Shown piece after piece: positions 45,611-55,707 of a stretch of 64,000 nucleotides of DNA. The DNA comes from Pictodentalium vernedei (Eukaryota; Mollusca; Scaphopoda; Dentaliida; Dentaliidae). Within the stretch, counting starts at the first letter, position 1. Every line of letters starts with the position of its first letter. The stretch is taken from NCBI GenBank assembly GCA_031216915.1, contig CM062289.1, positions 445,556,910-445,620,909 on the forward strand, written 5' to 3'. The notes beneath the pieces were generated by a model that worked only from the letters and a program-made list of their open reading frames with translations, had not been told where the DNA came from and did no database searches. The position numbers were made by a program, and so were the translations under genes.

Positions 45611-47088
45611 AATAGACAGTCAAAATGTCCGAGGCCAACATTATCTACCCCAAATCACAGGCCCTCATGGTTTGATCAGTATTAAACACTGGCTTTTTTC
45701 AAATGTAAACAACACTTTCAAAGGAAGTATCCCTTACACCTGCGCAGTGAGGTTACTTCAGGAAAACATCTGTCAAATATTGAACATCAAGCATCGTTAA
45801 CGCCCACAACAATTGTCAGTCTCCAACACTTGAACGGAAAATATGCCCACTCAATCACCAAACATCTCGGCACTCACCAGTTTCACCTGTCAATAATTTT
45901 GCAGTCTGCTCACACACCTACCAATTTCCAATATCAGGGACAAAACGTCTCCAACTGCTGTAAATAACCGGATTTCATACATTTATTTTGCCAAGAAGAA
46001 AATTTCTTTCACAACCTGTCTTAGAAAATCGTGAATTGGAAATTTTTCCCGATAGATTAAAAATTACCGCAACTCATTTGAAGGAGCGAATCAATTGCAA
46101 AAAGCCAAAAATATTTTTGGAAAATCCGAAACACACAAAATCAAATCTTTGCGGTTTTTATCGCCCAACTAGAATGCCCATAATTAATAATATGCATTTC
46201 ATTTTGACATACCATTGTATTTTTTTTATATCAATCAAGGGTGAGTGTTAGATGTATCATCAGTTCCAACAATTATCCCGCCTCATAAATTTATTTATAT
46301 CGCCCAACTTGGGCACTTGACATACGTTTCGAACAACATAATGGCACCAGTCATTCCAAAAATAAACAAAAGTAACAAGCCATCTGAAGTGCAGGTTTGG
46401 GATGTTTCGGCCTTTTACAGTTTAGCCTTGGGACGTTTCGCCCCGGGATTTTCTTTTTTATTTTTACACACTGAGTCACAAATATTTCATATTTTATTAT
46501 TAAAAGTTCATATTTTCTGTTTTCGAATAAAGTTCTGTTATTCATTTGAATTGATACCCATTAATTTACTATGAACCATACAAAACCAGTTTTGAAGTGG
46601 AAACCATTTGTAACCACCATAGAGTCATTTTCTTTCACTTTGGAAAATTGGCCCTGAATAGGCCCCGACCCTCTGATCCCAGGGGAAATTTTTGGGCCTC
46701 GACCATTTTCTAAATCATGAACCCTGAATTTTTCTGTTAATAGGAAATTGGGTGCAATCCAAAGTCAATATACATGCCACAGCACCGAGTGCTAAAATAA
46801 CTTCCTCGAAACAAAACCTCTTCGTTTTAAAGGGCTTCATGGAAACAGAAGTTGAATTTTGTCTTGGCAGCTAGTTGGTCTGTTAATTCCACAACCACCC
46901 CCCCCCCCCCCCTTCACAAACACATACACACACAAAAAAGGCAGGATTTTGTCAAAAAATGGTGAAATCATACCCCTGTGAGGATTAGTAATAATTTAAT
47001 CATACAGCCCAAGTGGGTTAACCTTTAACCCTTACCACTCTGGTAGTGCAAAAGAATTTTCTCCAATCTTTTTTTTTTTATTAGGGTT
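45611..47088. other. intronic, no gene recognised
   Basis: Short frames at 45600-45800, 45988-46251 and 46245-46574 lack motifs. There is a poly-C run near 46899-46911. Confidence 0.4.
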
Positions 47089-47460
47089 TAATGACACATA
47101 AGCAGCTAGGGTCATATCATGTGGGTGACAGTTTTACGGGTGGAGGAAGCCGGAGTACCCAGAGAGAACCACCGAGCAATGACGAGCAGCTGTCAGCTCT
47201 CCAACATCTTAACTCTGCACTGCGGCACAGGCAGGGTTAGATTGGTTGAAGACATGTGCACCTTCGACGTGCAGTACACCTTAGTACACAGCGTCATCGA
47301 GCCCCCCATGTAGGCAATCAGGTTTAAGTGCCTTGCCCAAGGACACAATGCTGGAGCATGAATCAGCCGCTGAAATGGTCACCCATCCAACTACTAACCA
47401 CGTTTGACATTGCTTAACTTCGGTGATCTGACAAAACTGGTTACTGCGAGCACCCCCCAC
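47089..47460 (-). mobile_element. 5S-headed SINE with the common body
   Basis: On the minus strand the head reads CAGATCACCGAAGTTAAGCA and ATGGGTGACCATTTCAGCGG (5S-like). The body is the same as in the tRNA-headed copies (CCTTGGGCAAGGCACTT; CTCCACCCGTAAAACTGTC). The tail ends near 47089. Confidence 0.7.
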
Positions 47461-47508
47461 CCCCCTCTTTCTTAAATCTGTTTTTCATGTCTGACTATGA
47501 ATTTCACC

Positions 47509-47562
47509 AATTATATCTTGTTGGACAGAGCTCACTGAGCTCTGTCAAACAAGGTATATTTG
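47509..47562. repeat. hairpin, ATATCTTGTTGGACAGAGC family
   Basis: Inverted repeat around AGCTCACTGAGCT. Sister of 42631-42686. Confidence 0.7.
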
Positions 47563-47718
47563 GTTAAATATCAAACTGCATTGTCGGAAATAGTTGTTGC
47601 TGAAAAGCCATTTTGGCCTCAGAGTGCAGAGAGTTAATTGGGTGCATCTGAGCAGTTAATATTAAATTGACATCTTGGTCCTCTATATAAAATGAACAAT
47701 ATTTTATTCAGCAAGTAC

Positions 47719-47865
47719 CTGAATGTCTGTCAACCTCTTTGTAATTCTCATTGCCAATTTTGCTCCTTTCCTCATGGTGGGGATTTCAAGTTTTTCATCT
47801 TTGTACAGTATACCTTCAACAGGGGAGACAACACATGCAGTGCCTGTACCAAATAACTCTAAAAC
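47719..47865 (-). CDS. BCAT penultimate exon
   Basis: 147 bp, 49 codons, phase 0 on both sides, bounded by TTTTTGTAG (47866 and upward) and GTACTTGC (from 47718 down). It encodes [18 protein letters not shown], then [20 protein letters not shown] and [11 protein letters not shown]. The GTGTAC loop contacts the PLP phosphate and substrate in the family. Mammalian BCATs have a redox-active C-x-x-C here (CVVC); this protein has CVVS, so the second Cys is a Ser. Confidence 0.93.
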
Positions 47866-47921
47866 CTACAAAAATGTAAATATTATTAGCTAATAAACAA
47901 AAATTAATGGAAATGAACGTT

Positions 47922-48273
47922 ATTTATTTATTTATTGGTGTTTAAGGTCACATACTTCTGTGCAATGGCTAACCATGACTGTGACAGTTTTACGGGTGGA
48001 GGAAGCTGGAGTACCCGGAGAGAACCACCGAGCAATGACGAGCAACTGTCAGATCCCCAACATACCAACTCCACACAAGCAGGGTTAGCATTGGCTGAAG
48101 ACAGGTGCACCATTGACGAGCAGTACACCTTAGTACACAGCGTCACTGTGCCCCCACGTGGGCAATGTGGGTGAAGTGTCTTGCCCAAGGACACAACGCG
48201 GTTGCTGCAGGTGGGATTCGAAGCTAGGACCTCTTGGCCTGCACCTCTACCAACTGAGCCACCGCACCCCCCA
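47922..48273 (-). mobile_element. tRNA-derived SINE
   Basis: Minus-strand head GGGGTGCGGTGGCTCAGTTG with a short deletion before the B box (CTTCGAATCCC). Body and (AATAAAT)n tail are as in the other copies. Confidence 0.75.
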
Positions 48274-48595
48274 AGAATAAACATAAAACAGATCAGTGTT
48301 ATTAGGACCCTGTGAGGCTTCGAATTTCGATTTGAACTTGAACCTTAACCTGATTTCCACTCAAATCTTTTTCTTAGGAACATAGCTTGGTATCTGTCAG
48401 CTTCATCATCTCACAAAATGTATTGTTTCAGATGGAAATCGTACATAAATAATGTTGAAATAAAAGACTAAGTGTAACTTCAGATACATCAACATAAATA
48501 ACATCTGTACTCAGTCCACCAGCCAATGCTGATTTCAATATGAGTTGTCCCTACCACTGTTAAATGCAAATTTAAAGTTTCCAGGCAATGTCTTC

Positions 48596-49176
48596 TAGGG
48601 CTGCACAATATTCAAAACAGAATACCGGAATCTGTATTCAAAAAAATAATGCGGTATATCGGTATATCGAAAACTGTTCAGATATATGAACACAAGTACC
48701 ACAAATGAGACTTGAGGCATCACAGTCGGAATATATTAGCATACCTTGATGATGCAGTTCGAAAAACCTTCACCCAATGCAGACAATATCAAACTTGATT
48801 ATTTCCAAAATTAGTATATCATATTTTAACCAAAGATTTCAACAAAACTATATCATGTGACCCCTCACTGGAACGAGCTCAATGAGCACGTTCCAATGAG
48901 GGGTCACATGATATAGTTTTGTTGAAACTTTTGAAAATTATTTTTTCAACTGCTGAATTTGTATATTACGAGAGCTCAAGCAGAAGATTCCTTGGATAGA
49001 GGGATAATATTATTCAATCGGAGCTACAGTTAAAAAACTCAAGACATCTTGAAAATTAAATTGTGGGTAAATAAATAATGATGATAAACCGATATTTTTG
49101 TAATTACATCGGTATTCAATCGATATTGGTTTGAATACCGGTATATATCGGTTTATCGATATACCATGCAACCCTA
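48596..49176. mobile_element. hAT-type element with nested decayed MITE
   Basis: TIRs are TAGGGCTGCACAATAT and, reversed, TAGGGTTGCATGGTAT. ATGTCTTC (48588-48595) and ATGTCTAC (49177-49184) form an 8-bp target duplication with one mismatch. Subterminal ATACCGGTATATATCGG-type repeats are on both sides. A decayed type I MITE (about 48765-49005, CATGATATAGTTTTGTTG) is nested inside. Confidence 0.75.
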
Positions 49177-49208
49177 ATGTCTACGATAAACTATAATCCT
49201 TACAGGGT

Positions 49209-49276
49209 AATATTCCAACTACATCATAAAGGCATGCCTTCTACGAAGGCATGCCTTGATAATGTAGTTGGATTAT
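49209..49276. repeat. hairpin (AGGCATGCCTT)
   Basis: Arms ATTCCAACTACATCATAAAG and GCATGCCTT flank ctac, with near-perfect complement to 49276. Confidence 0.65.
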
Positions 49277-49532
49277 TTTATCAGTTGGGCTATCACAGTC
49301 AAAACATCAAAATAATCACACCCCAACCTCCGTCAGTTATCTTCAAGATGCCACTGATTTGATTCGAGGTTCTATTCGATTTCAAATAACAAAAGTGATT
49401 CCATTCAATTCGAATTAAAAATGTGTGATTCGCAGGGCCCTAAGTGTTACTTCATGTAACTGGCAGACTTCAATATATAGCATTATAACAAGTTGTTTAC
49501 AGACTGGAGTTTAACATTTCACATAACATAAC

Positions 49533-49773
49533 CAAGCCAGAAAGTAAGCAGACTGTCATCTGCAGAGGGTGAATTTAGTGATGCTACCCTGCTTAGCAGG
49601 GGTAGCATCACTAAATTTACCCTCTGTGAACCTCAATCTGAATCAGGGTCTCAAAACTAAACAGAAAGAGGTACCCACGGGATAAATTGGCACACTGTAT
49701 GGGGATAGAATCATCAAATTCACCCTCTGGGGACCTCATTTTGCAAATGTCAGACTGCTTATTTTCAGGCCTG
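49533..49773 (-). mobile_element. hAT-type MITE, AAAATAAGCAG family, copy 3
   Basis: TIRs are CAAGCCAGAAAGTAAGCAG and, reversed, CAGGCCTGAAAATAAGCAG. Flanks AACATAAC and AACGTAAT agree at six of eight positions. Confidence 0.68.
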
Positions 49774-50128
49774 AACGTAATGGTTTAAACCAGCCAGCAT
49801 TATTGACAAAAATTGTCATTCATTCTTTTTATCACAAGTTTTGACCCCTCGTTGGAATAAGAGCACTTTCAGCATCTATTACTATATCATGACCACAGCA
49901 CAAGTAGAAAGGCAAGTTTAGCCAGTCCTTTACACATATACAGGCCACTGTAGAGGACACACCCCAAACTGTAGAAAACAGTTCAAGCAGTCACCCATTT
50001 GGTTGAGTTCAGTTTCATGTAAACGCCATGGAATGAAATAGGAATGAAACAAACTAACTCATGAAATTTTGAACCCTGGATTCAACCTAATTGTCACTCA
50101 AAAAACTGACTGAGACATTATATTAAAA

Positions 50129-50336
50129 AGAGAAACATCTATCAAAAGTCAGAACTTCCAGCTGATGAGCTAGCTGGAAGTTTCGACTGTACGAAAAAGT
50201 TCAACCAGTCAACCGTTCACATGAATTTGGTTTTAAATAATCACAAAGAGAATGAAACAGTCTCATGAAATTTTGGCCCTTGGATTCAAATTCTTTTCCA
50301 CTTTATCAAAAGGTACACCAAAAAAGTGACAGTTGA
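50129..50336. repeat. triplicated 210-bp segment, unit 1
   Basis: GAAACATCTATCAAAAGTCA, the hairpin AACTTCCAGCTGATGAGCTAGCTGGAAGTT, then GAATTTGGTTTTAAATAATC to GTGACAGTTGAAATAA. Units 2 and 3 are at 51285-51495 and 52184-52801 (the last split by a SINE and a MITE). Array-type elements lie between the units. Confidence 0.7.
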
Positions 50337-51281
50337 AATAAACAAGCCAAGACCAATACCGGGTCTGGACCTGCATCGCTGCATGCAATTGAATCGGCAA
50401 ACAGGAAGTGGCTGCACGGCAGATCTGAAAATTGCTTACTCGATACAACTCATCATTATGAAGCAACATACCAAATATAAAATCAATCCCTTGCATAGAA
50501 GCCAAGAAAACCTTGACGGAAAATTTCCATGTTCAGTGGGTACAGTAAAATTTCAAAGTATCGGCAAACAGGAAGTGGCTGCACGGCAGATCTGAAAATT
50601 TCTTACACGATACAACTCATCATTATGAAGCAGCAGACCAAATATAAAATCAATCCCTTGCATAGAAGCCGAGAAAACCTTGACGGAAAATTTCAATGTT
50701 CAGTGGGTACAGTAAAATTTCAAAGTATCGGCAAACAGGAAGTGGCTGCACGGCAGATCTGAAAACTGCATACACGATACAACTAATCATTATGAAGCAG
50801 CAGACCAAATATAAAATCAATCCCTTGCATAGAAGCCGAGAAAACCTTGACGGAAAATTTCAATGTTCAGTGGGTACAGTAAAATTTCAAAGTATCGGCA
50901 AACAGGAAGTCGCTGCACAGCAGATCTGAAAATTGCTTACACGATACAACTCATCATTATGAAGCAGCATACCAAATATAAAATCAATCCCTTGCATAGA
51001 AGCCAAGAAAACCTTGACGGAAAATTTCAATGTTCAGTGGGTACAGTAAAATTTCAAAGTATCGGCAAACAGGAAGTGGCTGCACGGCAGATCTGAAATT
51101 TGCTTACACGATACAACTCATCATTATGAAGCAGCAGACCAAATATAAAATCATTCCCTTTCATAGAAGCCAAGAAAACATTGACGGAAAAAGTGTTTCG
51201 GACGGACTGATGGAATGACGGACTGACGGACGGAGTCGAGTGGTTACTAGACCTGCTCTGCCGCTGGCGACACAGGTAAAA
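50337..51281 (+). mobile_element. array-type element, five 167-bp repeats
   Basis: Starts AAATAAACAAGCCAAGACC, then GGTCTGGACCTGCATCGC. Monomers begin with CGGCAAACAGGAAGTGGCTG near 50395, 50562, 50729, 50896 and 51063. It ends with GACGGACTGACGGACGGAGT, then CTGCTCTGCCGCTGGCGAC. The monomers are highly homogeneous, so the repeated 77-codon frames are not a gene. Confidence 0.75.
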
Positions 51282-51284
51282 AGA

Positions 51285-51495
51285 GAAACATCTATCAAAA
51301 GTCAGAACTTCCAGCTGATGTGATAGTTGGAAGTTTTGACTGTACAAAAAAGTTCAACCAGTCAACCATTCACATGAATTTGGTTTTAAATAATCACAAT
51401 AAGAATGAAACAGTCTCATGAAATTATGGCCCTTGGATTCAAATTCTTTTCCAGTTTATCAAAAAGGTACACCAAAAAAGTGACAGTTGAAATAA
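51285..51495. repeat. triplicated 210-bp segment, unit 2
   Basis: Uninterrupted copy of the segment described at 50129-50336, with hairpin centre CTGATGTGATAG. Confidence 0.7.
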
Positions 51496-51504
51496 TAAAA
51501 ATAC

Positions 51505-52183
51505 AAGAGGCCTCTCGGCCAAGATAGCTCTGCCCAGGGCAACTACTTTCAGGGGCAGCCAACTACAGGGTAACATTTGATCCCCAATCTCTGATTCTGA
51601 TAACCCTTTACCCAACACAGATAGCAGACAACATCATCATTTTTTGTCTCAAAAACATAACTTATGGCCCCTCATTGGAACAAGTTTGTTGAGCTTGCTC
51701 AATGAAGGCTCATTAGCTTTGTTTATTAGACAAAAATTGAAAACATAATGCAATTTGGCAAATACATTGGTGTTACTTTGACCAGGTAGTCTGTGACCTT
51801 AACGTTGACGGATACAGACCTTATTTTGATTGATGGCACACTGCCTATTGACAATACATACTGTTATAAAGTTTTATTAAAAAATATCCAGTGGTAAAGA
51901 AATTATGGCTCGGACAAACAAAATGTTAACATTTTCCTGAGTGTTACCTTCACCATGTCGCCTGTGACCTTGACCTTGATGGATATAGACCTTATTGTGA
52001 TTGATGTCACACTGCCTATTGACAATACATACTGTTATAAAGTTTTGTTAAAAAATATCCAGTGGTAAAGAAATTATGGCTCGGACAAACAAAATGTTGA
52101 CGCCGGATGACAGACGGACGGACAGACGACGGACAACTTGATATCAGAAAAGCTCTGTTGACTTTGTCAGGCGGAGCTAAAAA
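51505..52183 (+). mobile_element. array-type element with two ~195-bp repeats
   Basis: Starts ACAAGAGGCCTCTCGGCC. Two units (CACACTGCCTATTGACAATA, near 51837 and 52007) are followed by GACAGACGGACGGACAGACG and an end GCTCTGTTGACTTTGTC with AGGCGGAGCT. The 5' part (51598-51780) also contains a decayed TTAA-MITE-like stretch (CCCTTTACCCAACAC). Confidence 0.6.
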
Positions 52184-52290
52184 ACATCTATCAACAGTCA
52201 GAACTTCCAGCTGATGTGCTAGCTGGAAGTTTCGACTGTACGAAAAAGTTCTTCAACCAGTCAACATTTCACATGAATTTGGTTTTAACT

Positions 52291-52438
52291 TTATTTATTT
52301 ATTTATTGGTGTTTAAGGTCATATACTTATGCACAATGGCTAATCATGACCGTTTCAGTTTTATGGGTGGAGAAAGTCTGAGTACCCAGAGAGATCCACT
52401 GAGCAATGACGAGCAGCTGCCAGCTCCCTTGGTTTGAA
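52291..52438 (-). mobile_element. 5'-truncated SINE with target duplication
   Basis: Tail AATAAATAAATAAAG plus ~100 bp of body. Flanks TTGGTTTTAA and TTGGTTTGAA (near 52278 and 52429) look like its target-site duplication, judged against units 1 and 2. Confidence 0.65.
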
Positions 52439-52455
52439 ATAATCACAATGATAAC

Positions 52456-52708
52456 CACGCCTGAAAATAAGTCGTCTGACATTTGCAAAATGAGGTCCCC
52501 AGAGGGTGACTTTGATGATGCTATCCCATGCATTGGGCCAATTTATCATCTGGGTACCTCTTTCTGTTCAGTTTTGAGACCCTGATTCAGATTGAGGTTC
52601 ACAGAGGGTAAATTTAGTGATACTACCCTGCTATGCAGGGTAGCATCACTAAATTCACCCTCTGAGGACCTCATTTTGCAGATGAAAGTCTGCTTATTTT
52701 CTGGCTTG
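52456..52708 (+). mobile_element. hAT-type MITE, copy 4, perfect 8-bp TSD
   Basis: TIRs are CACGCCTGAAAATAAG and, reversed, CAAGCCAGAAAATAAGCAG. ATGATAAC is found at 52448-52455 and 52709-52716. Confidence 0.82.
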
Positions 52709-52870
52709 ATGATAACGAAACAGTCTCATGAAATTTTGTCCCTTGGATTCAAATTCTTTTCCACTTTATCAAAAGATACACCAAAAAAGTCACAGTTGAA
52801 ATAAAAAAATAAAAGCTCAGCCATAGAACTATTCTAGAATAGTTCAATAATAATGAAGTTATCTCCATAC

Positions 52871-52939
52871 CCTATGTTCCTTCAATGCTTTTGTAATTTC
52901 CTTCATTGTGTAAGGTCTTTCTGTGACTTTGAACTCATC
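52871..52939 (-). CDS. BCAT internal exon
   Basis: 69 bp, 23 codons, phase 0. The acceptor is TTTCCTTCCAG and the donor GTATGG. It encodes DEFKVTERPYTMKEITKALK and EHR, matching the E-F-K-V-x-E-R...TM segment between the ILPG exon and the GTGTAC exon of eukaryotic BCATs. Confidence 0.9.
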
Positions 52940-53240
52940 CTGGAAGGAAACGAATCGTAATTTACAAACATTCAAAGGCATAAGTCCTTAAAAAATTGTT
53001 CTATTTATAGTATCAATGGAGTTGTATTTCAGCAAGTCGGAATGAGTTTTGCTCAGATAACAATCGGGCCTGCAGTTTGGCAAATTACAATAGGAACATG
53101 AATACTCTCCTGGAATACTGCTCACAAGAATGCTGTCTCATTCCCATCCGCATTCATTTCACTATAAAGGGAACCTTCATATTGCATGCTTGTCATTAAC
53201 CCTCAAATCCCTATAAAACCTTAAGGCCTAAAACAATAAA
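52940..53240. other. intronic, no feature seen
   Basis: Unique BCAT intron sequence. Confidence 0.4.
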
Positions 53241-53599
53241 AAATCTGTTTCTCAGCCCCTCCCGCATGGTCCTTTTGACTGCCGCATGCTCTCTTTTTAT
53301 AACCAATTTAAACTTAAAAAAAATTAAAATTAAATGGTTTATGTCTGATATTTTACCCAAGTTAAAAAAATTGATGAATTTGTCCCTTGAGTGCAAGAAG
53401 GCTTTGCAATGCTTTAGCATTGCAAAGTCTTCTTGCACTCAAGGGATGAAATACACCACCACCCATGCTATTCTGTAGATTATGAGGCCTAAAACTTGAA
53501 CCAAGAACATGAACTTTTGATGGCAAAAAAGTAATTACTGAAAAAAAAAACCGCTCGCCCGCATGCAATTTCACAAATAATGGCCTGAGAAACAGAAGA
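53241..53599. mobile_element. TIR element (CTGTTTCTCAG ends), inverted copy
   Basis: Second copy of the 41484-41855 element in opposite orientation, with the central palindrome CTTTGCAATGCTTTAGCATT. Confidence 0.7.
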
Positions 53600-53702
53600 T
53601 CTACTTTGTGTAGCCTAAACTGACCCTTTTATATTGCGCTGAAAACGTTGTCCGAACTGTATTCTTTCATGAGAATTTGACTGGTAGGATGCGTTTATCT
53701 TG

Positions 53703-53766
53703 ACAGTGTTTTTACATCATTGTTGGCTGCCTGACAGGCAGCCAACAATAATATAGAAACACTGTT
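53703..53766. repeat. hairpin (TTGGCTGCCTGACAGGCAGCCAA)
   Basis: Inner stem GTTGGCTGCCTG with an outer partial match ACAGTGTTTTTACATCATTG / AATATAGAAACACTGT. Related GGCTGCC hairpins are at about 54715-54766 and 54944-54993. Confidence 0.65.
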
Positions 53767-54127
53767 AAGTCATCTGCAGCAGTGTACATGCGCATACGAT
53801 AGTTTTTACGGTTCAATAGTTGTTCTGATAGTTATTACTGTAAATTTGATCTGAGACTTGAAGGTTAATATCCCTTGTGAGCTGTTAGCCTTCAAAAGGC
53901 CATACCCAACTTTGACATACTTTAACCCTACCACAACTCAGCCAAACCGCCCCCTCCCCCCCCCCCCCCAAACTTGGGATATTGGGGTTCATTTCAGGAT
54001 CATACTGTCCGTTAGATAAAGGTGTACAAAATTCCAATCATTTGGATTCCTCCAATTCCTCGACCACGCCACCCCCCTATGCCATGTCCCTGACCAGCAC
54101 TTCTTTTTCTGCTGCATCCCCTCCCAC

Positions 54128-54425
54128 TGGCCAGTCCTATTCGTCATCTGGATTATTACTGGCAACATCATCTGAACGGCCAGCACTCATAGTAGTGTCA
54201 TTTGTGTCAGCTTGATTTGAGCCCGACTGTACCACAGAATCCTGTTCCACGTCGCTATCATGAAAGTGATATTCATCCGTGGAATTACTCTCCGTCATCT
54301 GGATTATTACTGGCAACATCATCTGAACGTCCAGCACTCATAGTAGTGTCATTTGAGCCTGAGTGTACCACAGAATCCTGTTCCACTTCGCTATCATGAA
54401 AGTGATATTCATCTGTGGAATTACT
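54128..54425 (-). repeat. tandem ~155-bp duplication, acidic frame
   Basis: GTCATCTGGATTATTACTGG to GATATTCATCYGTGGAATTA occurs twice (about 54138-54290 and 54293-54425). One copy has a 14-15-bp length difference. On the minus strand it reads TESNSTDEYHFHDSDVEQDS and SDDVASNNPDDE, an acidic Ser/Asp stretch like the N-termini of some transposases, but no further domain follows. It lies in a BCAT intron. Confidence 0.35.
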
Positions 54426-54714
54426 GATTATGGTGCAATTTGCGCTAAGACTGTAGCCAAGCAACTAAAGGGAAATAACTCTAAATTCATTTGGGCATGA
54501 AAATTACTTCTGTGAACTGGTAGATAACACACATGGACTGTGGTGAGAGTAGATGTATCACAATGCCATCAGCGTGTGGCGCGCCAAACGGGGTTTGTAG
54601 TGTCAGTTTACCGCCGGCGCACTGATGAGGCACGAAAGGTCAAGTTTCTAGAATACTTAAGTACAATCAACAAGAATTCTCACAGATGATAAATAGTCAA
54701 ATTAATCCAACAAT

Positions 54715-54993
54715 GCTTTCTAGTCAAGTCTTGGCTGCCCATGTAGGCAGCCCATACTTGGTAAGAATTCAAAGCAAGCCACTAAATGCACAGGATGTGG
54801 TTTGCAGTACAATACTGGGAAAATGACCCTTATGGTTTGACCCTTAAGGGCCTATTTCCGACTTTTACAACCTCAGAACTGGTGCCCTTAACATGCCATC
54901 AAGATGAAGTCCAGTTGACAATAGACAAATTACCTAAGCAGTGGTTTCTAGTCAAATCTTGGCTGCCTTAATAGGCAGCCAAGACTTGACTAG
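54715..54993. repeat. two GGCTGCC hairpins
   Basis: 54715-54766 (AGTCAAGTCTTGGCTGCC ... GGCAGCCCATACTTGG) and 54944-54993 (TCTAGTCAAATCTTGGCTGC ... GGCAGCCAAGACTTGACTAG). Members of the TCAAGTC..GGCTGC foldback family. Confidence 0.6.
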
Positions 54994-55319
54994 AAATCAC
55001 TGCTAAGGCACTGGGTGTGTACAGGCAGTGGTCAGGTGTAAATTCAGGACAATTGTCCAGGCTCTTAAGGGTTAAAATAAACTCAATAATTTTTCTATCT
55101 AGAAGTTGTGCAAACATTGACATTAGAATCTGTTAGTTTATTAGTGACCTTTAGGTGAGTGTTTACCACTCTTAGTTTGAGATCATGTGGTCTATAAAGG
55201 GTGCAGACAAGAGGCTAACTCACAATGACTGGCCTGTACAACTCTCAAGTTTATTCCAAACTCTGCTTACAAATAATGTAACTACAAATTAATTTGTAGA
55301 GACATGCGAGAGCTGATGC

Positions 55320-55450
55320 ACCCTTATGCTGCCCACTTTAGATTACTTCCACCCCAGACGCTGGTTTCTTGGTCGTATCTTGCCAGTAAAGCAGAACTTG
55401 TTTACCACAGTAAGCAAGCACTACTTCACACCCAGGGTTCCAATAGGGGT
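55320..55450 (-). mobile_element. fragment of variant SINE-like body
   Basis: Matches the 40612-40800 and 38040-38150 sequences (TTGCCAGTAAAGCAGAACTT; CAGTAAGCAAGCACTAC). Confidence 0.5.
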
Positions 55451-55496
55451 GTTTGGAGCTTATTGAAAATATTTTGATTAAGAAAATAATTCTTAC

Positions 55497-55582
55497 CCAT
55501 TCCCGAGCTAGCTCTAGAACACTCTTTCTTGTGATACCTGGTAATATGAGACCATCTAGGGGAGCAGTAAGTAATTCTTTCT
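55497..55582 (-). CDS. branched-chain amino acid aminotransferase, partial (most 5' exon in window)
   Basis: BCAT is a pyridoxal-phosphate (fold type IV) enzyme that reversibly transfers the amino group of Leu, Ile and Val to 2-oxoglutarate. This exon begins with two bases of a split codon (probably Glu) after TCCATTTCAG, and ends before GTAAGAATT. It encodes KELLTAPLDGLILPG and ITRKSVLELAREW, the family's L-D-G-I-I-L-P-G-V-T-R segment near the cofactor. With the exons at 52871, 47719 and 42253 it gives about the last 115 residues of a protein usually ~365-410 long. The catalytic-Lys exon and any targeting peptide are upstream, beyond 64000, so cytosolic and mitochondrial forms cannot be told apart. 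Introns range from 2.6 to 5.4 kb and are filled with transposons. Confidence 0.93.
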
Positions 55583-55630
55583 CTGAAATGGAGTAAAAAA
55601 ATATTAGGCAGTTAGACATAAAAAAGTTAA

Positions 55631-55707
55631 AAATCTGTTTCTCAGGCCCTCCCACATGGTCCTTTTGGCTGCTGCATGCTATCTTTTCATAACCAATGCA
55701 AACTTTA
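55631..55707. mobile_element. left part of CTGTTTCTCAG element, split by array element
   Basis: AAATCTGTTTCTCAGGCCCT to AACCAATGCAAACTTTA. It continues at 60417-60520 (AAACTAAATGGTTTATGTCT), as judged from the intact copy at 53241-53599. Confidence 0.7.

Larger units (their letters stand above)
52184..52801. repeat. triplicated segment, unit 3, with two insertions
   Basis: Same hairpin and flanks as units 1 and 2. It is interrupted after GAATTTGGTTTTAA by a SINE fragment (52291-52438) and at ATGATAAC by a hAT-type MITE (52456-52708), then resumes CGAAACAGTCTCATG. The uninterrupted sister units act as empty-site controls. Confidence 0.7.

Noticed and set aside
50326-51218. A family of 77-residue proteins (MFSGYSKISKYRQTGSG type)
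   Set aside because: The frames repeat because the 167-bp monomers are homogeneous. They overlap each other and end inside the next monomer.
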